A stretch of 34,837 bases of DNA, taken from QPIN01 sp964399475. GTDB lineage: Bacteria; Pseudomonadota; Gammaproteobacteria; Methylococcales; Methylomonadaceae. Numbering within the stretch: the stretch's first letter is position 1; each line of letters starts with the position of its first letter. The stretch lies in assembly GCA_964399475.1 (NCBI GenBank), contig CAYNRB010000007.1, positions 1 through 34,837 on the forward strand, read 5' to 3'. Of this stretch, positions 1-8,184 are shown in pieces. Position numbers and translations under genes: made by a program. The notes below the pieces were generated by a model. That model was given only the letters and a program-made list of their open reading frames with translations, was not told where the DNA came from and did not search any database.

Positions 1-43
1 TTTTTTGTTGAGTTTATTAGCGAGTGCTTCCCCCTCACTTTAG

Positions 44-3000
44 ATTGCACCCATTGGAACCAGTACTTTTGCTAGAGGCAATGCGGGAGAAGTATCCATT
101 TCCGCTGGTGAACTAATCGTTGATGGACAGGGATCGAGTATGGACACGTTGATTTCATCCTCAGCAGAAAAAAACTCGTCCGGTAATGCGGGTAACGTAA
201 TAATCAATAGTGAAAGCAAGATCACGGTACAAAATGCTGCAAAAATTAGTTCAGATACGTTTGAAAATGGGGAGGCGGGTGATGTCATTCTTACCAGTAA
301 AGGCTTGCTTTTAGTTTTGAACAAAGCACAAATAAGCTCTAATACTCATGCGGGAGGTGACGCGGGTTTTATCGAAATCAATGCGGGAGAAATACGGGTT
401 GACGGGCAAGGATCACCCGTTAATATGGGAATGATTGCAAATACGGGAATAGCTTCCACAGCTCAAAAAAGTTCATCGGGTAATGCAGGTATTGTTACTC
501 TTAATAGTGATAGTACAATCTTCGTAATAAATAATGGAAAAATCAGCTCAGACACAATTGGATCCGGTCAAGCGGGTAACGTTATCGTCAATAGTAAAGG
601 GTCATTACTCATTCAAAATGGCGGACAAATCAGTTCAGATACATCAAGTATTGGTGATGCAGGTGACGTATTCATAACCAGTCAGGAGAAAATTTCAGTT
701 CTTAATGAAGGTATAATCAGTTCCAATACTTTTGCCGAAGGAGATGCGGGCCTGATTGATATTAAAGCAAAAGAAGTACTGATTGATGGCAAGGGCTCAA
801 ATAAACTGACCATCGTTTCTTCGTCTGCAATAACAAATTCAACGGGGAATGCGGGGACAGTTTCAATCAACAGTGATAGCTTGCTTACCGTATCAAATGG
901 AGCAAAAATAAACTCAGATACCTTTGCAACAGGTGAAGCAGGGGATGTGACCTTGATTAGCAAGGGACTGCTTTCTGTGCTCAGTGGTGCAGAAGTGAGT
1001 TCCAGTACCCATGCAGAGGGTGATGCAGGTATAGTTGATATTACTGTGGGAACAGTTAATGTAGATGGCCAGGGAAAAACATCTACCGGTATTTTTTCAT
1101 CAGCAACAGCCAGTTCGACAGGTAATGCAGATCTTGTAACCATTACTAGCACAGGTCTAGTCTCAGTAGTGGATGGTGGCTCAATTGGCACCAGTACATT
1201 TAGTCAAGGTAATGCGGGTGAAGTAACTATTTCAGCAGGTGATGTACTGGTCGATGGGCAGGAGTCAAAAAATATCACGGCTATTTCTTCATCGGCAGCA
1301 GTCAATTCATCAGGTGATGCCGGTAATGTGATTATTGACAGTGACAGCCTGATTTCAGTAATTAATGGGGGGAGAATCAGTTCAGACACGCTTGAAAATG
1401 GAGATGCAGGTAACATTATCCTAACCAGCAAAGGCTTACTCTCGGTTATGAATAGAGGGCAAATCAGTTCCAGCACTCTATCTGGCGGTGATGCAGGATT
1501 GGTTGATATTAACGCAGGAGAGATACGGGTAGATGGGCAAGGAACCCGACTTAGAACCGGTATTGCTTCTACCGCTCAAAGAAATTCAGGGGGTAATGCC
1601 GGCTTGGTTACTATTAATAGTAGTGGTCAGGTATCTGTCATAAATAATGGAAAAATCAGTTCAGATGCACAGGGTACTGGTCATGCTGGCAATGTTACTA
1701 TAAATAGCGTCGGTTCAATATCTGTGCAGACCCAGGGTCAAATCAGTTCTGACACGTCAGGGCCAGGTGATGCGGGAGATGTAATATTAAGCAGCCAAGA
1801 CAGGCTTTCTATTATGAGTGGTGGAAAAATCAGCTCCAGTACTTTTGCCAATGGAGAGGCGGGTCTGGTCATCATCAGCGCTCAAGAAGTATTACTGGAT
1901 GGGCAAGGGTCAAATTTGCAGACTTCTATTTCTTCTACAGCCGAAAAGAATTCAACAGGCAATGCGGGTACAGTATCGGTTAACAGTGAAAGCTTTTTCA
2001 CAGTAACTAATGGCGCAAGAATTAATTCAGATACGTTTGGATTAGGCGATGCAGGTGATATAGCTTTAACCGCCAAGGGATTACTTTCAATACTTAACGG
2101 CGCACAAATTAGTTCCAGCACGTTAACTGAGGGGGGGGCAGGGTTTGTCAATATTATTGCCGGAAATATCAATATAGATAGGCGGGGAGCTAGACAATTT
2201 ACCGGGGTCTTTTCAGCCGCATTACCTGGATCATCAGGCAATGCAGATCTTGTGCAGATAACTAGTCAAGGTCTGCTCTCTGTTGTCAATGGTGGCACTA
2301 TCGCAACCGGTACTTCAGGTCAAGGAGATGCTGGGCAAGTAAATATCACAACCAATGAATTATTGGTTGATGGCCAAGAGACAAATAATGTAACCTCTAT
2401 TTCTTCATCAGCATTTCCTGAGTCAGTTGGGGATGCAGGTACTGTGAATATTATCAGTACGGGAAAAATCTCTGTTGTTAATGGAGGAAGAATCAATTCA
2501 GATACCTTTGCTGAGGGTATAGCAGGCGATATCATTATTAATACGACAGCTGAAATCTTAGTTCAAAATGGTGGGCAAATCAGTTCAGATACCTTAAGTA
2601 TAGGTGATGCTGGTGATATTTCGATTAATAGCTCGGCAAAACTTTCGGTATTAAGTGGTGGGAAAATCAGTTCCAGTACGATTGCTGATGGGTCTGCTGG
2701 GGTTATAGATATAATTGCAAATGAAGTATTGATTGTGGGAGGTGATTCTCTGATAACCTCCTCAACAGAAAACCAAGATTCAGGCAATGTAGGTTCGGTC
2801 TCCATCACAGCTACTCGAAAAGTAACTTTAGACAATCAAGGAGCCATATTGATAACCTCAGCAACTGAATCCGATCAACCAGATTTATTTGATATTGATC
2901 AGATTACTATCAATGCACCTGAAGTAATACTCAGTAACGGAAGTCAAATTTCAGCAGCCTCTAGACGAAATATTGATGCCAGCAACATTGTCATTGATAC

Positions 3001-3769
3001 GCAGTCTTTATCCGTAGAAAGTGAAAGCCGTATCATCACATCGGCTAATGAAGGCAATGGCGGTGCCATTACAATTACTGCGCAACAACAGGTTTTTTTA
3101 AAAAACAGTCAAATTACTACCTCAGTGTTAGGTGATGAGGGTAACGGAGGAGATATTATCATCGCATCTCCTTTCTTAGTTATGGATACAGGGTTTATAC
3201 AAGCTAATACAGCAGCGATTGCAGCTTCAGGTGGGGACATAACCTTAACTGTTGATAACTTGATTCCCAGTAATAATAGTTTGATATCTGGAGGCAATCA
3301 GCCCTTAGGTTTTACACCAGGATTAAGCGGTTTCAATGTCATCCAGGCAGCTGCTCCCGATGGTGTGAGTGGCGATATCAGTATTTCTGCGCCAGAATTG
3401 AATATCACCAGTACACTCGCCAGTTTACAAGAACCCAATTTGGATCTTGAGCAAGTTGGTCAAAACCCTTGTTCGCCAGCGGCAAAACAAAATACGCTGA
3501 AAAAAATTGGTAAGGGAGCCATGGGTTCATTTAGAAAAGGCCAGCAGCAACAAACCCTTGATTTCTTACTAAACTCAGAGAATAATCTTCAACCAGTAAC
3601 TCATGTTTCTCCAGAAAAAGATAACAACAATTTACAACAAGTCAATGGAGCTAGCACTAATACTACATCATTTTCCTTGCCAGCCAGCCAGAATCCATTT
3701 GACTGTCAAAAACCTGAGTTACCCACGATATCAGGGCAGAAACCCTCAAACCCAACCCCTAAGAGTTAA
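44..3769 (+). CDS. Two-partner-secretion exoprotein (filamentous-haemagglutinin-like), 5' end missing
   Basis: This is the passenger (TpsA) of a two-partner secretion pair, expected to be exported as a long right-handed beta-helix through the transporter encoded next door. The protein is almost entirely rungs of about 33-36 residues built on G(N/D)AGxVxI, SVxNGGxISSDT and VDGQG motifs. Those rungs group into a larger unit of about 375 residues that recurs at 53, 1184 and 2300. The last 100 residues leave the repeat pattern and hold the only two cysteines (1111 and 1189, counted from ATG 140). There is no signal peptide and no TPS secretion domain. The first in-frame ATG is at 140, but rung sequence begins at 44, directly after an in-frame stop at 41-43. 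The gene is therefore 5'-truncated, by a window or contig edge or by a real disruption. It ends 6 bp before the transporter ATG. Family and role are well supported; the ligand is unknown. Confidence 0.85.
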   Translation: MAPIGTSTFARGNAGEVSISAGELIVDGQGSSMDTLISSSAEKNSSGNAGNVIINSESKITVQNAAKISSDTFENGEAGDVILTSKGLLLVLNKAQISSNTHAGGDAGFIEINAGEIRVDGQGSPVNMGMIANTGIASTAQKSSSGNAGIVTLNSDSTIFVINNGKISSDTIGSGQAGNVIVNSKGSLLIQNGGQISSDTSSIGDAGDVFITSQEKISVLNEGIISSNTFAEGDAGLIDIKAKEVLIDGKGSNKLTIVSSSAITNSTGNAGTVSINSDSLLTVSNGAKINSDTFATGEAGDVTLISKGLLSVLSGAEVSSSTHAEGDAGIVDITVGTVNVDGQGKTSTGIFSSATASSTGNADLVTITSTGLVSVVDGGSIGTSTFSQGNAGEVTISAGDVLVDGQESKNITAISSSAAVNSSGDAGNVIIDSDSLISVINGGRISSDTLENGDAGNIILTSKGLLSVMNRGQISSSTLSGGDAGLVDINAGEIRVDGQGTRLRTGIASTAQRNSGGNAGLVTINSSGQVSVINNGKISSDAQGTGHAGNVTINSVGSISVQTQGQISSDTSGPGDAGDVILSSQDRLSIMSGGKISSSTFANGEAGLVIISAQEVLLDGQGSNLQTSISSTAEKNSTGNAGTVSVNSESFFTVTNGARINSDTFGLGDAGDIALTAKGLLSILNGAQISSSTLTEGGAGFVNIIAGNINIDRRGARQFTGVFSAALPGSSGNADLVQITSQGLLSVVNGGTIATGTSGQGDAGQVNITTNELLVDGQETNNVTSISSSAFPESVGDAGTVNIISTGKISVVNGGRINSDTFAEGIAGDIIINTTAEILVQNGGQISSDTLSIGDAGDISINSSAKLSVLSGGKISSSTIADGSAGVIDIIANEVLIVGGDSLITSSTENQDSGNVGSVSITATRKVTLDNQGAILITSATESDQPDLFDIDQITINAPEVILSNGSQISAASRRNIDASNIVIDTQSLSVESESRIITSANEGNGGAITITAQQQVFLKNSQITTSVLGDEGNGGDIIIASPFLVMDTGFIQANTAAIAASGGDITLTVDNLIPSNNSLISGGNQPLGFTPGLSGFNVIQAAAPDGVSGDISISAPELNITSTLASLQEPNLDLEQVGQNPCSPAAKQNTLKKIGKGAMGSFRKGQQQQTLDFLLNSENNLQPVTHVSPEKDNNNLQQVNGASTNTTSFSLPASQNPFDCQKPELPTISGQKPSNPTPKS

Positions 3770-3775
3770 TTGATT

Positions 3776-5452
3776 ATGAAGCGCATCACTTCATCACTTT
3801 TGTTTTTTCATCTGGTTCTATCAAGCGCTACGGTTTGTTGGGCAGATCAAAAATCTTCTTCCACGCACCCCAATAAAAATCAAACCCAATTGCCTGATTT
3901 TGATTCTCAGCCTGGTGATGAGACTTTTGTCTTGCCAAGGCTGGAAGATGAGTCGCAGCTAGTTCAGCCTCTGGGTCTTACCGTAACCTTACAACAAATA
4001 GTTTTTAACGGACTCACTGTGTTTGATGAGACTATTTTACAAAACCTGGCAGAAGATTACTTACATAAAGCTATTGATGTAGGTGAGTTGGAAGCATTGC
4101 GTTTTAAAATTACCGAGTTATATATAGATCAGGGTTATGTCAATTCAGGCGCAATAATACCTCAGCAGAATTTAAAAGACGGCATATTAACAATTGATAT
4201 TATTGAAGGACGGCTAACTCAAATTACTGTTGAAGGACAAGGCTGGTTGCATCCAGACTATATTGCAGCCCGTTTACTCAGTGATGACCCTTTTAATGTC
4301 AATGATCTTCAAGAACGTTATTTATTGCTATTGAATGACCCATTAATAAAAAGCTTGAACGCCAATTATAAAGCTTTACCTCAAATGGGTGAAAGTGCCC
4401 TTGATTTAAAAGTAACCCGTCAACGTCCCTATCAAGTTGCGGTACACTATAACAATTACAACCCTCCTAGTATTGGTGCTGAACAGGTGCAAGTAGATGC
4501 CTGGGTGCGAAATTTGACCCGCTGGGGTGACAAGCTGGATTTTCGTTTTGACACCAGTGAAGGTGCCGAAAGCTTTGCAGGTGGATTTGCCATTCCATTG
4601 AATGGACACGGCACTTTATTCGACTTTCATTTTAATGTGGGGCGTTCTTCGGTGATAGAACAACCCTTGGATCAAATAGGTATTAAAAGTGAAATACGCA
4701 ACTTCAACTGGACATTAAGTCATCCCATTTTACGAGATACTCAGCAAAATTTAACTCTAGGCGCTAGTTTTGCCAGTCGTCGTAGTGAAACCTTTATCAA
4801 TGGTGAACCTTTTGTATTTGAAAATGGAAACATCAACGGTCCAACTAAAGTCTCAGTGATACGTTTATTTCAAGAATATATGGCACGTTTTGAAAACCAT
4901 GTTCTAGCTTTACGTTCAAGTTTTAATATTGGTATTAATGCTTTTCACTCAACCATACAAAAAGGGCATACACTGCCGGATAGTGAGTTTTTTTCTTGGT
5001 TGGGTCAGGCACAATACGCCTATAAACTAAATGATGAGGGTGCCCAGATTCGCATACGTAGTAACTTGCAACTAAGCGATGAAGCTTTGTTATCTCAAGA
5101 ACGTATCGCTATTGGTGGAATATACAGTGTCAGAGGCTATAGAGAAAATGAATTGGTTAGAGATAACGGTTATAGTGGCAGTATAGAATTACATTACCCA
5201 ATATTTTCCATGAGCGAACCTTTTGCCACCAATTTTACCTTGGTTCCATTTATGGATTATGGTTTAGGCTGGAATCATGAGCAACAAACTGATGAAATAC
5301 ATTCTATAGGTATTGGTTTAAATTGGCAGATTTTAAAACACATCAAGGCTGAAATATATTATGCCCATGACCTGATCACAGCAGTTGATAAAGCGGATCA
5401 TAATTTACAAGATGATGGCGTGCATTTTAATCTGAGTTTTTATGCCTTTTAA
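3776..5452 (+). CDS. TpsB outer-membrane transporter (ShlB/FhaC/HecB family)
   Basis: Outer-membrane pore that secretes the preceding exoprotein. The 558-residue length is typical for TpsB. A signal peptide runs MKRITSSLLFFHLVLSS.. with likely cleavage after CWA (about residue 24). A POTRA domain follows at about residues 65-145 (LQQIVFNGLTVFDE.., then a second glycine-rich segment IIEGRLTQITVEGQG), then a C-terminal beta-barrel ending in the aromatic YAF typical of barrel proteins. The Omp85-superfamily VRGY motif is visible at residues 452-455. ATG 3776 is preferred over TTG 3770: it starts the signal peptide cleanly and has a purine-rich AAGAG 10 nt upstream. The 6-bp gap to the exoprotein stop indicates one operon. 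The partner is almost certainly the adjacent exoprotein. Confidence 0.92.
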   Translation: MKRITSSLLFFHLVLSSATVCWADQKSSSTHPNKNQTQLPDFDSQPGDETFVLPRLEDESQLVQPLGLTVTLQQIVFNGLTVFDETILQNLAEDYLHKAIDVGELEALRFKITELYIDQGYVNSGAIIPQQNLKDGILTIDIIEGRLTQITVEGQGWLHPDYIAARLLSDDPFNVNDLQERYLLLLNDPLIKSLNANYKALPQMGESALDLKVTRQRPYQVAVHYNNYNPPSIGAEQVQVDAWVRNLTRWGDKLDFRFDTSEGAESFAGGFAIPLNGHGTLFDFHFNVGRSSVIEQPLDQIGIKSEIRNFNWTLSHPILRDTQQNLTLGASFASRRSETFINGEPFVFENGNINGPTKVSVIRLFQEYMARFENHVLALRSSFNIGINAFHSTIQKGHTLPDSEFFSWLGQAQYAYKLNDEGAQIRIRSNLQLSDEALLSQERIAIGGIYSVRGYRENELVRDNGYSGSIELHYPIFSMSEPFATNFTLVPFMDYGLGWNHEQQTDEIHSIGIGLNWQILKHIKAEIYYAHDLITAVDKADHNLQDDGVHFNLSFYAF

Positions 5453-5500
5453 TAACGCGCACAGAATAATTTATATCTCACCAACTGACGCCTTTTACGC

Positions 5501-5520
5501 TCAACTGGAAGTATGGGTTA
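5501..5520 (+). repeat. attC-like direct repeat, left copy
   Basis: TCAACTGGA, 7 nt, then GTTA. The same layout recurs 820 bp to the right at 6321-6340, on the other side of the toxin-antitoxin module. Similarity extends upstream in both copies (TGACGC, optional C, TTTTA at about 5486-5497 and 6305-6315). The layout recalls the L'/R' half of an integron attC site, but I could not fold a convincing matching left half here. The identity as a recombination site is inference. Confidence 0.4.
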
Positions 5521-5543
5521 TGTTTTAAACAACAATACTGCCT

Positions 5544-5774
5544 TTAAATAAGGTGGTTTCTTTCTCTACCTTCTCTAATGATATCAACTGTTTCGTTAGA
5601 AGACACACCAAGATCAACCCCTTTAATATCCAAAGGTGATTTTTTTTGTATTGCTGGCTTTATATAAAATGATTCACCGTCTCTTTTTTTGACACAAACA
5701 ACACCTTCTTTTCTGGCCTCATCTAATATAGATGCGAAGTGTTGCCGAGCTTCTGTAAAACTATATTCTTTCAT
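5544..5774 (-). CDS. Phd/YefM-like antitoxin
   Basis: A 76-residue protein with the Phd/YefM N-terminal pattern (MKEYSFTEARQHFASILDEA) followed by a short beta hairpin (VVCVKKRDGESFYI) and a polar C-terminal tail expected to wrap the toxin. It should neutralise the PIN toxin encoded just upstream on the same strand and repress the shared promoter. Its ATG overlaps the toxin stop in an ATGA arrangement (5771-5774), so translation is coupled; GAGG lies 7 nt before the ATG, inside the toxin gene. The antitoxin is second in this operon, whereas most type II modules put the antitoxin first. Family assignment is from sequence pattern only. Confidence 0.8.
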   Translation of the reverse strand: MKEYSFTEARQHFASILDEARKEGVVCVKKRDGESFYIKPAIQKKSPLDIKGVDLGVSSNETVDIIREGRERNHLI

Positions 5775-6169
5775 TGCTCAACCTCTAAAACTTGAATTCC
5801 AATATTTCTTGCTACTGTTTTTAGCCCATTATCTAGCGTTAATAGCGAAGTACTTGTTTGCTGGGCGCATTGAATAAGATAAGCATCGTAAGCATATATG
5901 CTTTGACTATAAGACAACTCTAACGCTTGCTCTAGCGGAACATCAATAAATTTTATAGGAATTTCATGATAAGCTTTCAGTGCTAGCTTTGCTAGTTCTA
6001 TATCCGTTTTTTGCCTTTTAAACATGGCAGAAAATGCATTACCGATTTCCCAGTGAACCGATATAGGCGCATAAAGTGAATAGCTTGCTGTAATTTCTAT
6101 TATTCTATCTTTCGACTCCTCATTTCCAATGACCGCAATCAAAGCCGACGTATCTATAGTGAGGTACAT
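5771..6169 (-). CDS. vapC: PIN-domain toxin (VapC family)
   Basis: A 132-residue PIN-domain protein, the usual VapC length. The acidic residues that hold the catalytic metal are visible: D6 (LTIDTSAL), E41 (HWEIGNAF), D95 (YAYDAYL) and D113 (TLDNGL). The family are ribonucleases that cut specific tRNA or rRNA targets when free of antitoxin; the target here cannot be predicted. Start: ATG with AAGGAG 6 nt upstream. It is transcribed first in the operon, from a strong-looking promoter at 6199-6227 with a perfect palindrome over the predicted start site, and overlaps the antitoxin gene by 4 nt. Pairing of a PIN toxin with a Phd-like rather than a VapB-like antitoxin is known in the family. Confidence 0.85.
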   Translation of the reverse strand: MYLTIDTSALIAVIGNEESKDRIIEITASYSLYAPISVHWEIGNAFSAMFKRQKTDIELAKLALKAYHEIPIKFIDVPLEQALELSYSQSIYAYDAYLIQCAQQTSTSLLTLDNGLKTVARNIGIQVLEVEQ

Positions 6170-6184
6170 GCTTTACTCCTTGAT

Positions 6185-6196
6185 GTACATATGTAC
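6185..6196 (-). promoter_or_regulatory. Palindromic operator of the toxin-antitoxin operon
   Basis: GTACATATGTAC is a perfect 12-bp palindrome 16 bp upstream of the toxin ATG. It overlaps the transcription start predicted from the -10 box at 6199-6204, the usual place for autorepression by a toxin-antitoxin complex. Binding itself is inference. Confidence 0.55.
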
Positions 6197-6198
6197 GC

Positions 6199-6227
6199 AC
6201 TATAGTTGATTTAGAGTTTTTAGTAAA
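6199..6227 (-). promoter_or_regulatory. Sigma-70-type promoter of the toxin-antitoxin operon
   Basis: Read on the minus strand: TTTACT (-35, 6227-6222), 17-bp spacer, TATAGT (-10, 6204-6199). Each hexamer is one or two mismatches from consensus at ideal spacing, about 30 bp upstream of the toxin ATG. Confidence 0.65.
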
Positions 6228-6245
6228 CAGGATTTTCTTTAAACA

Positions 6246-6340
6246 TAACGTCCAAATCAGTTGCCGTAAAAAGGGGAGTAATTTTACGTGTTTTTGCAAA
6301 AATTATGACGCTTTTAATGGTCAACTGGATTTGATTGTTA
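6246..6340 (+). repeat. attC-like folded site, right copy
   Basis: A 95-bp imperfect palindrome. The left part (TAAC..CAAATC-AGTTG-CC, 6246-6265) is complementary to the right part (GGTCAACTGGATTTG..GTTA, 6319-6340), with one extra base in the middle of the stem. An inner hairpin CGTAAAA/TTTTACG (6265-6288) sits in the loop. Terminal TAAC/GTTA, a two-box stem and an extrahelical base are the layout of integron attC sites, but the outer heptamers match the RYYYAAC/GTTRRRY consensus only partly. The right half recurs at 5501-5520. Confidence 0.4.
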
Positions 6341-6376
6341 GCAGACGTTTTTACAATGTAAAAAAATTATTCTGTC

Positions 6377-6805
6377 TTAAACTCTTTTACCTGTCTGGTG
6401 CAAAGATAAAACATCTTTTTTAATTTTAGTCGATGAATTTCTTGGGTTATATTGAACTTGAACAACTTTTTTACCTTGGGATTTTAGAAAGTTCTCAACA
6501 TCTTGATTGTGAGGCTTTCTTCCCCAGTCCTCGCCAATAACAAAAATATCAGCCTTTACTTCCTTACAAACCGCAATATAATCTAACTCATGATACGGTA
6601 ATACAATATCTACACAGCGTAGTGCCTGAAGCATTTCTATACGTTGTTCAAGTGGAATGACGGGGATATTAGGCTTATATAATTTCACGACTTCATCAGA
6701 AGCAACACCAACAGCAACAGTCTCACCCAAAGTAGCGCAATATTCTAATAAGGCTAGATGACCTACATGCAATAAATCAAATGTACCAACAGTATAAACA
6801 ACCAT
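6377..6805 (-). CDS. Cytidylyltransferase (TagD/glycerol-3-phosphate type)
   Basis: A 142-residue nucleotidyltransferase of the cytidylyltransferase-like fold. The CTP-binding HxGH motif is at H13-H16 (GTFDLLHVGH). A second conserved stretch VIGEDWGRK lies near residue 92, and the C-terminal nucleotide-binding RxSSTxI-type motif appears as RNSSTKIKKDV. Such enzymes transfer CMP from CTP to a phosphorylated alcohol; the closest pattern is glycerol-3-phosphate cytidylyltransferase, but ethanolamine- or choline-phosphate cannot be excluded. It is divergent from a CDP-alcohol phosphatidyltransferase across 111 bp, which suggests joint work on an unusual polar lipid or envelope polymer. Tandem AAAGG-containing 10-mers lie just upstream of its ATG. 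Confidence 0.8.
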   Translation of the reverse strand: MVVYTVGTFDLLHVGHLALLEYCATLGETVAVGVASDEVVKLYKPNIPVIPLEQRIEMLQALRCVDIVLPYHELDYIAVCKEVKADIFVIGEDWGRKPHNQDVENFLKSQGKKVVQVQYNPRNSSTKIKKDVLSLHQTGKRV

Positions 6806-6812
6806 GATTAAT

Positions 6813-6842
6813 TAAATCCTTTAAATCCTTTAAACCCTTTAA
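6813..6842 (-). repeat. Tandem ~10-bp repeat carrying ribosome-binding-site-like AAAGG motifs
   Basis: Three near-identical units of the type tcctttaaat follow one another immediately upstream of the cytidylyltransferase ATG. On the minus strand each reads ATTTAAAGGA, giving stacked Shine-Dalgarno-like AAAGG(A/G) sequences. The nearest is about 12-14 nt from the start codon. Confidence 0.6.
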
Positions 6843-6916
6843 TGAACTTGTTACCATAACACAGTTAACCCTATGAAATTTACGCCATATTAGATTGGGC
6901 AATTAAAGGAAGCATC

Positions 6917-7576
6917 ATGACGACAGAAAAATCATTACTCAATAAAGAGCAACCAGGCACAATACTTTCCTATGTTAATGATGTTCCTAACCTTTGTTCC
7001 TTGGCTGGTTTGGCTTGTACTCTACTAGCAATTTACTATAGTATTTTGGGTGTTTATGCAATTACTATGATTGGTATGATTTGGGCTGTTGCATTTGATT
7101 GGGCCGATGGGCTTATTGCACGAAGTATGAAAGGACGGACTAAGCAGCAAGGTGTTTTTGGTGGTCAACTTGATGTCTTGATTGACATTGTAAGTTATGG
7201 AGTAACTCCTGCTATTTTATTATTGAGTTATGGAAAATTTGAACCTGTTTTTTTAGTGGGTGCTTTTTTAATGATCGCGGGTGCTGCTATACGTTTGAGT
7301 TATTTTAGTACCTTTGGTCTTGTCGGTGGAAAACACTATACAGGTCTTGCACTTGATAATAACAGTATCATTCTTGTTTTTATCGTTCTATTTTCAGGGT
7401 TTTTTAATGTAGAGACTTTTTCCTACATTATTTATGTTAGTTGCCTAACACTAACATTTTTGAATGTTTCTCAAATTAAAACGCCTAAATTATCGGGAAA
7501 TCCTCGAAATGTTTATATTCTTGGTGGTTATACACTGGGAATGACGGCAATTTATGGTATTCAATTAATACAGTAA
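6917..7576 (+). CDS. CDP-alcohol phosphatidyltransferase family membrane protein (PS-synthase-like)
   Basis: A 219-residue integral membrane enzyme with about six hydrophobic segments. The catalytic signature is present as D61, DG 64-65, AR 68-69, G82, D86 and D90. In the family these residues bind CDP-diacylglycerol and a metal ion and transfer the phosphatidyl group to an alcohol. Sequence around the motif (..LIDIVSYGVTPA..) resembles phosphatidylserine synthase. The gap between AR and the following G is 12 residues rather than the usual 8, so the acceptor alcohol may differ. Start: ATG with AAAGGA about 7 nt upstream. It is divergent from the cytidylyltransferase gene. The acceptor substrate remains open. 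Confidence 0.82.
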   Translation: MTTEKSLLNKEQPGTILSYVNDVPNLCSLAGLACTLLAIYYSILGVYAITMIGMIWAVAFDWADGLIARSMKGRTKQQGVFGGQLDVLIDIVSYGVTPAILLLSYGKFEPVFLVGAFLMIAGAAIRLSYFSTFGLVGGKHYTGLALDNNSIILVFIVLFSGFFNVETFSYIIYVSCLTLTFLNVSQIKTPKLSGNPRNVYILGGYTLGMTAIYGIQLIQ

Positions 7577-7631
7577 AATAATATTGAAATGAGAACTATA
7601 TTTGAGTTTAAGTCTTCTAATAGACGTATAA

Positions 7632-7787
7632 ATACCCAAGCAAAATTACTTTAACATTTTTGTCTTTTTTCTCATCTTCTCGGTAACTGCTTCTGCATTA
7701 CTCTACCTATACAGATCTCCAGGTGTTTGTTGAAGATGAAAAAAATTCTGTGTAAAATTTTCTTAAATTAATTATGCTTGGGTACTT
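7632..7787 (+). repeat. ~165-bp palindromic element, decayed copy (TACCCAAG subfamily)
   Basis: Ends carry the tacccaagca / tgcttgggta arms shared with the copies at 25685 and 32620. The side marks (ttttgtctttttt left, aaaaaaattctgtgtaaaa right) give the plus orientation. The usual apical core gttacgtagc..gctatgcgcc is absent and replaced by unrelated sequence, so this looks like an old copy. Confidence 0.7.
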
Positions 7788-8169
7788 AGGAAACTGTTAA
7801 CACAATGCAGAAGACGCAAAAAAATAACTCGGTTGTTCTAGTTATTTCTAGCATGATCTTTAGCTTTTTTATAGGGCGGACAGAGTAAGGCTGTATTGGA
7901 TTTCAGTCAATACAGCTTCTAATGCTTTCAACTTTTCTTTTGTCGCTTCAACGTATAAAATCAATTGTGGTTAGGTTGAGTACTAGCTTTATCGGACATT
8001 CTTATGATCTGAACTTATGATCTGAAATAAGCGTTTTGAAATGAAATTCCGGAATACGTAAGCTTATTCCTTATCAATCATTGATCAATTTATAATACGG
8101 ACTTCTTCCAACTTTTTAGATTATTTAATGCGCGCTTAAATGCTGACTTTGGTTGTTTGGCGAGTGGCT

Positions 8170-8184
8170 TGGGGACACGTTCGC
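8170..8184 (+). promoter_or_regulatory. Possible sigma-54 promoter upstream of flhA
   Basis: TGGG, 7 nt, TCGC keeps the -24 GG and -12 GC at the right spacing, with two mismatches to TGGC-N7-TTGC, about 90 bp before the flhA ATG. flhA is sigma-54/FleQ-controlled in Pseudomonas-type systems. The match is weak. Confidence 0.25.

Noticed and set aside
40..3297. Series of minus-strand open frames under the exoprotein gene
   Set aside because: They mirror the repeated rungs of the plus-strand gene and have Pro/Ser/Ala-rich low-complexity translations.
8158..8172. TGGC-N7-TTGG as a sigma-54 promoter before flhA
   Set aside because: The obligatory GC at -12 is missing; the overlapping site at 8170 keeps both invariant pairs and was listed instead at low confidence.
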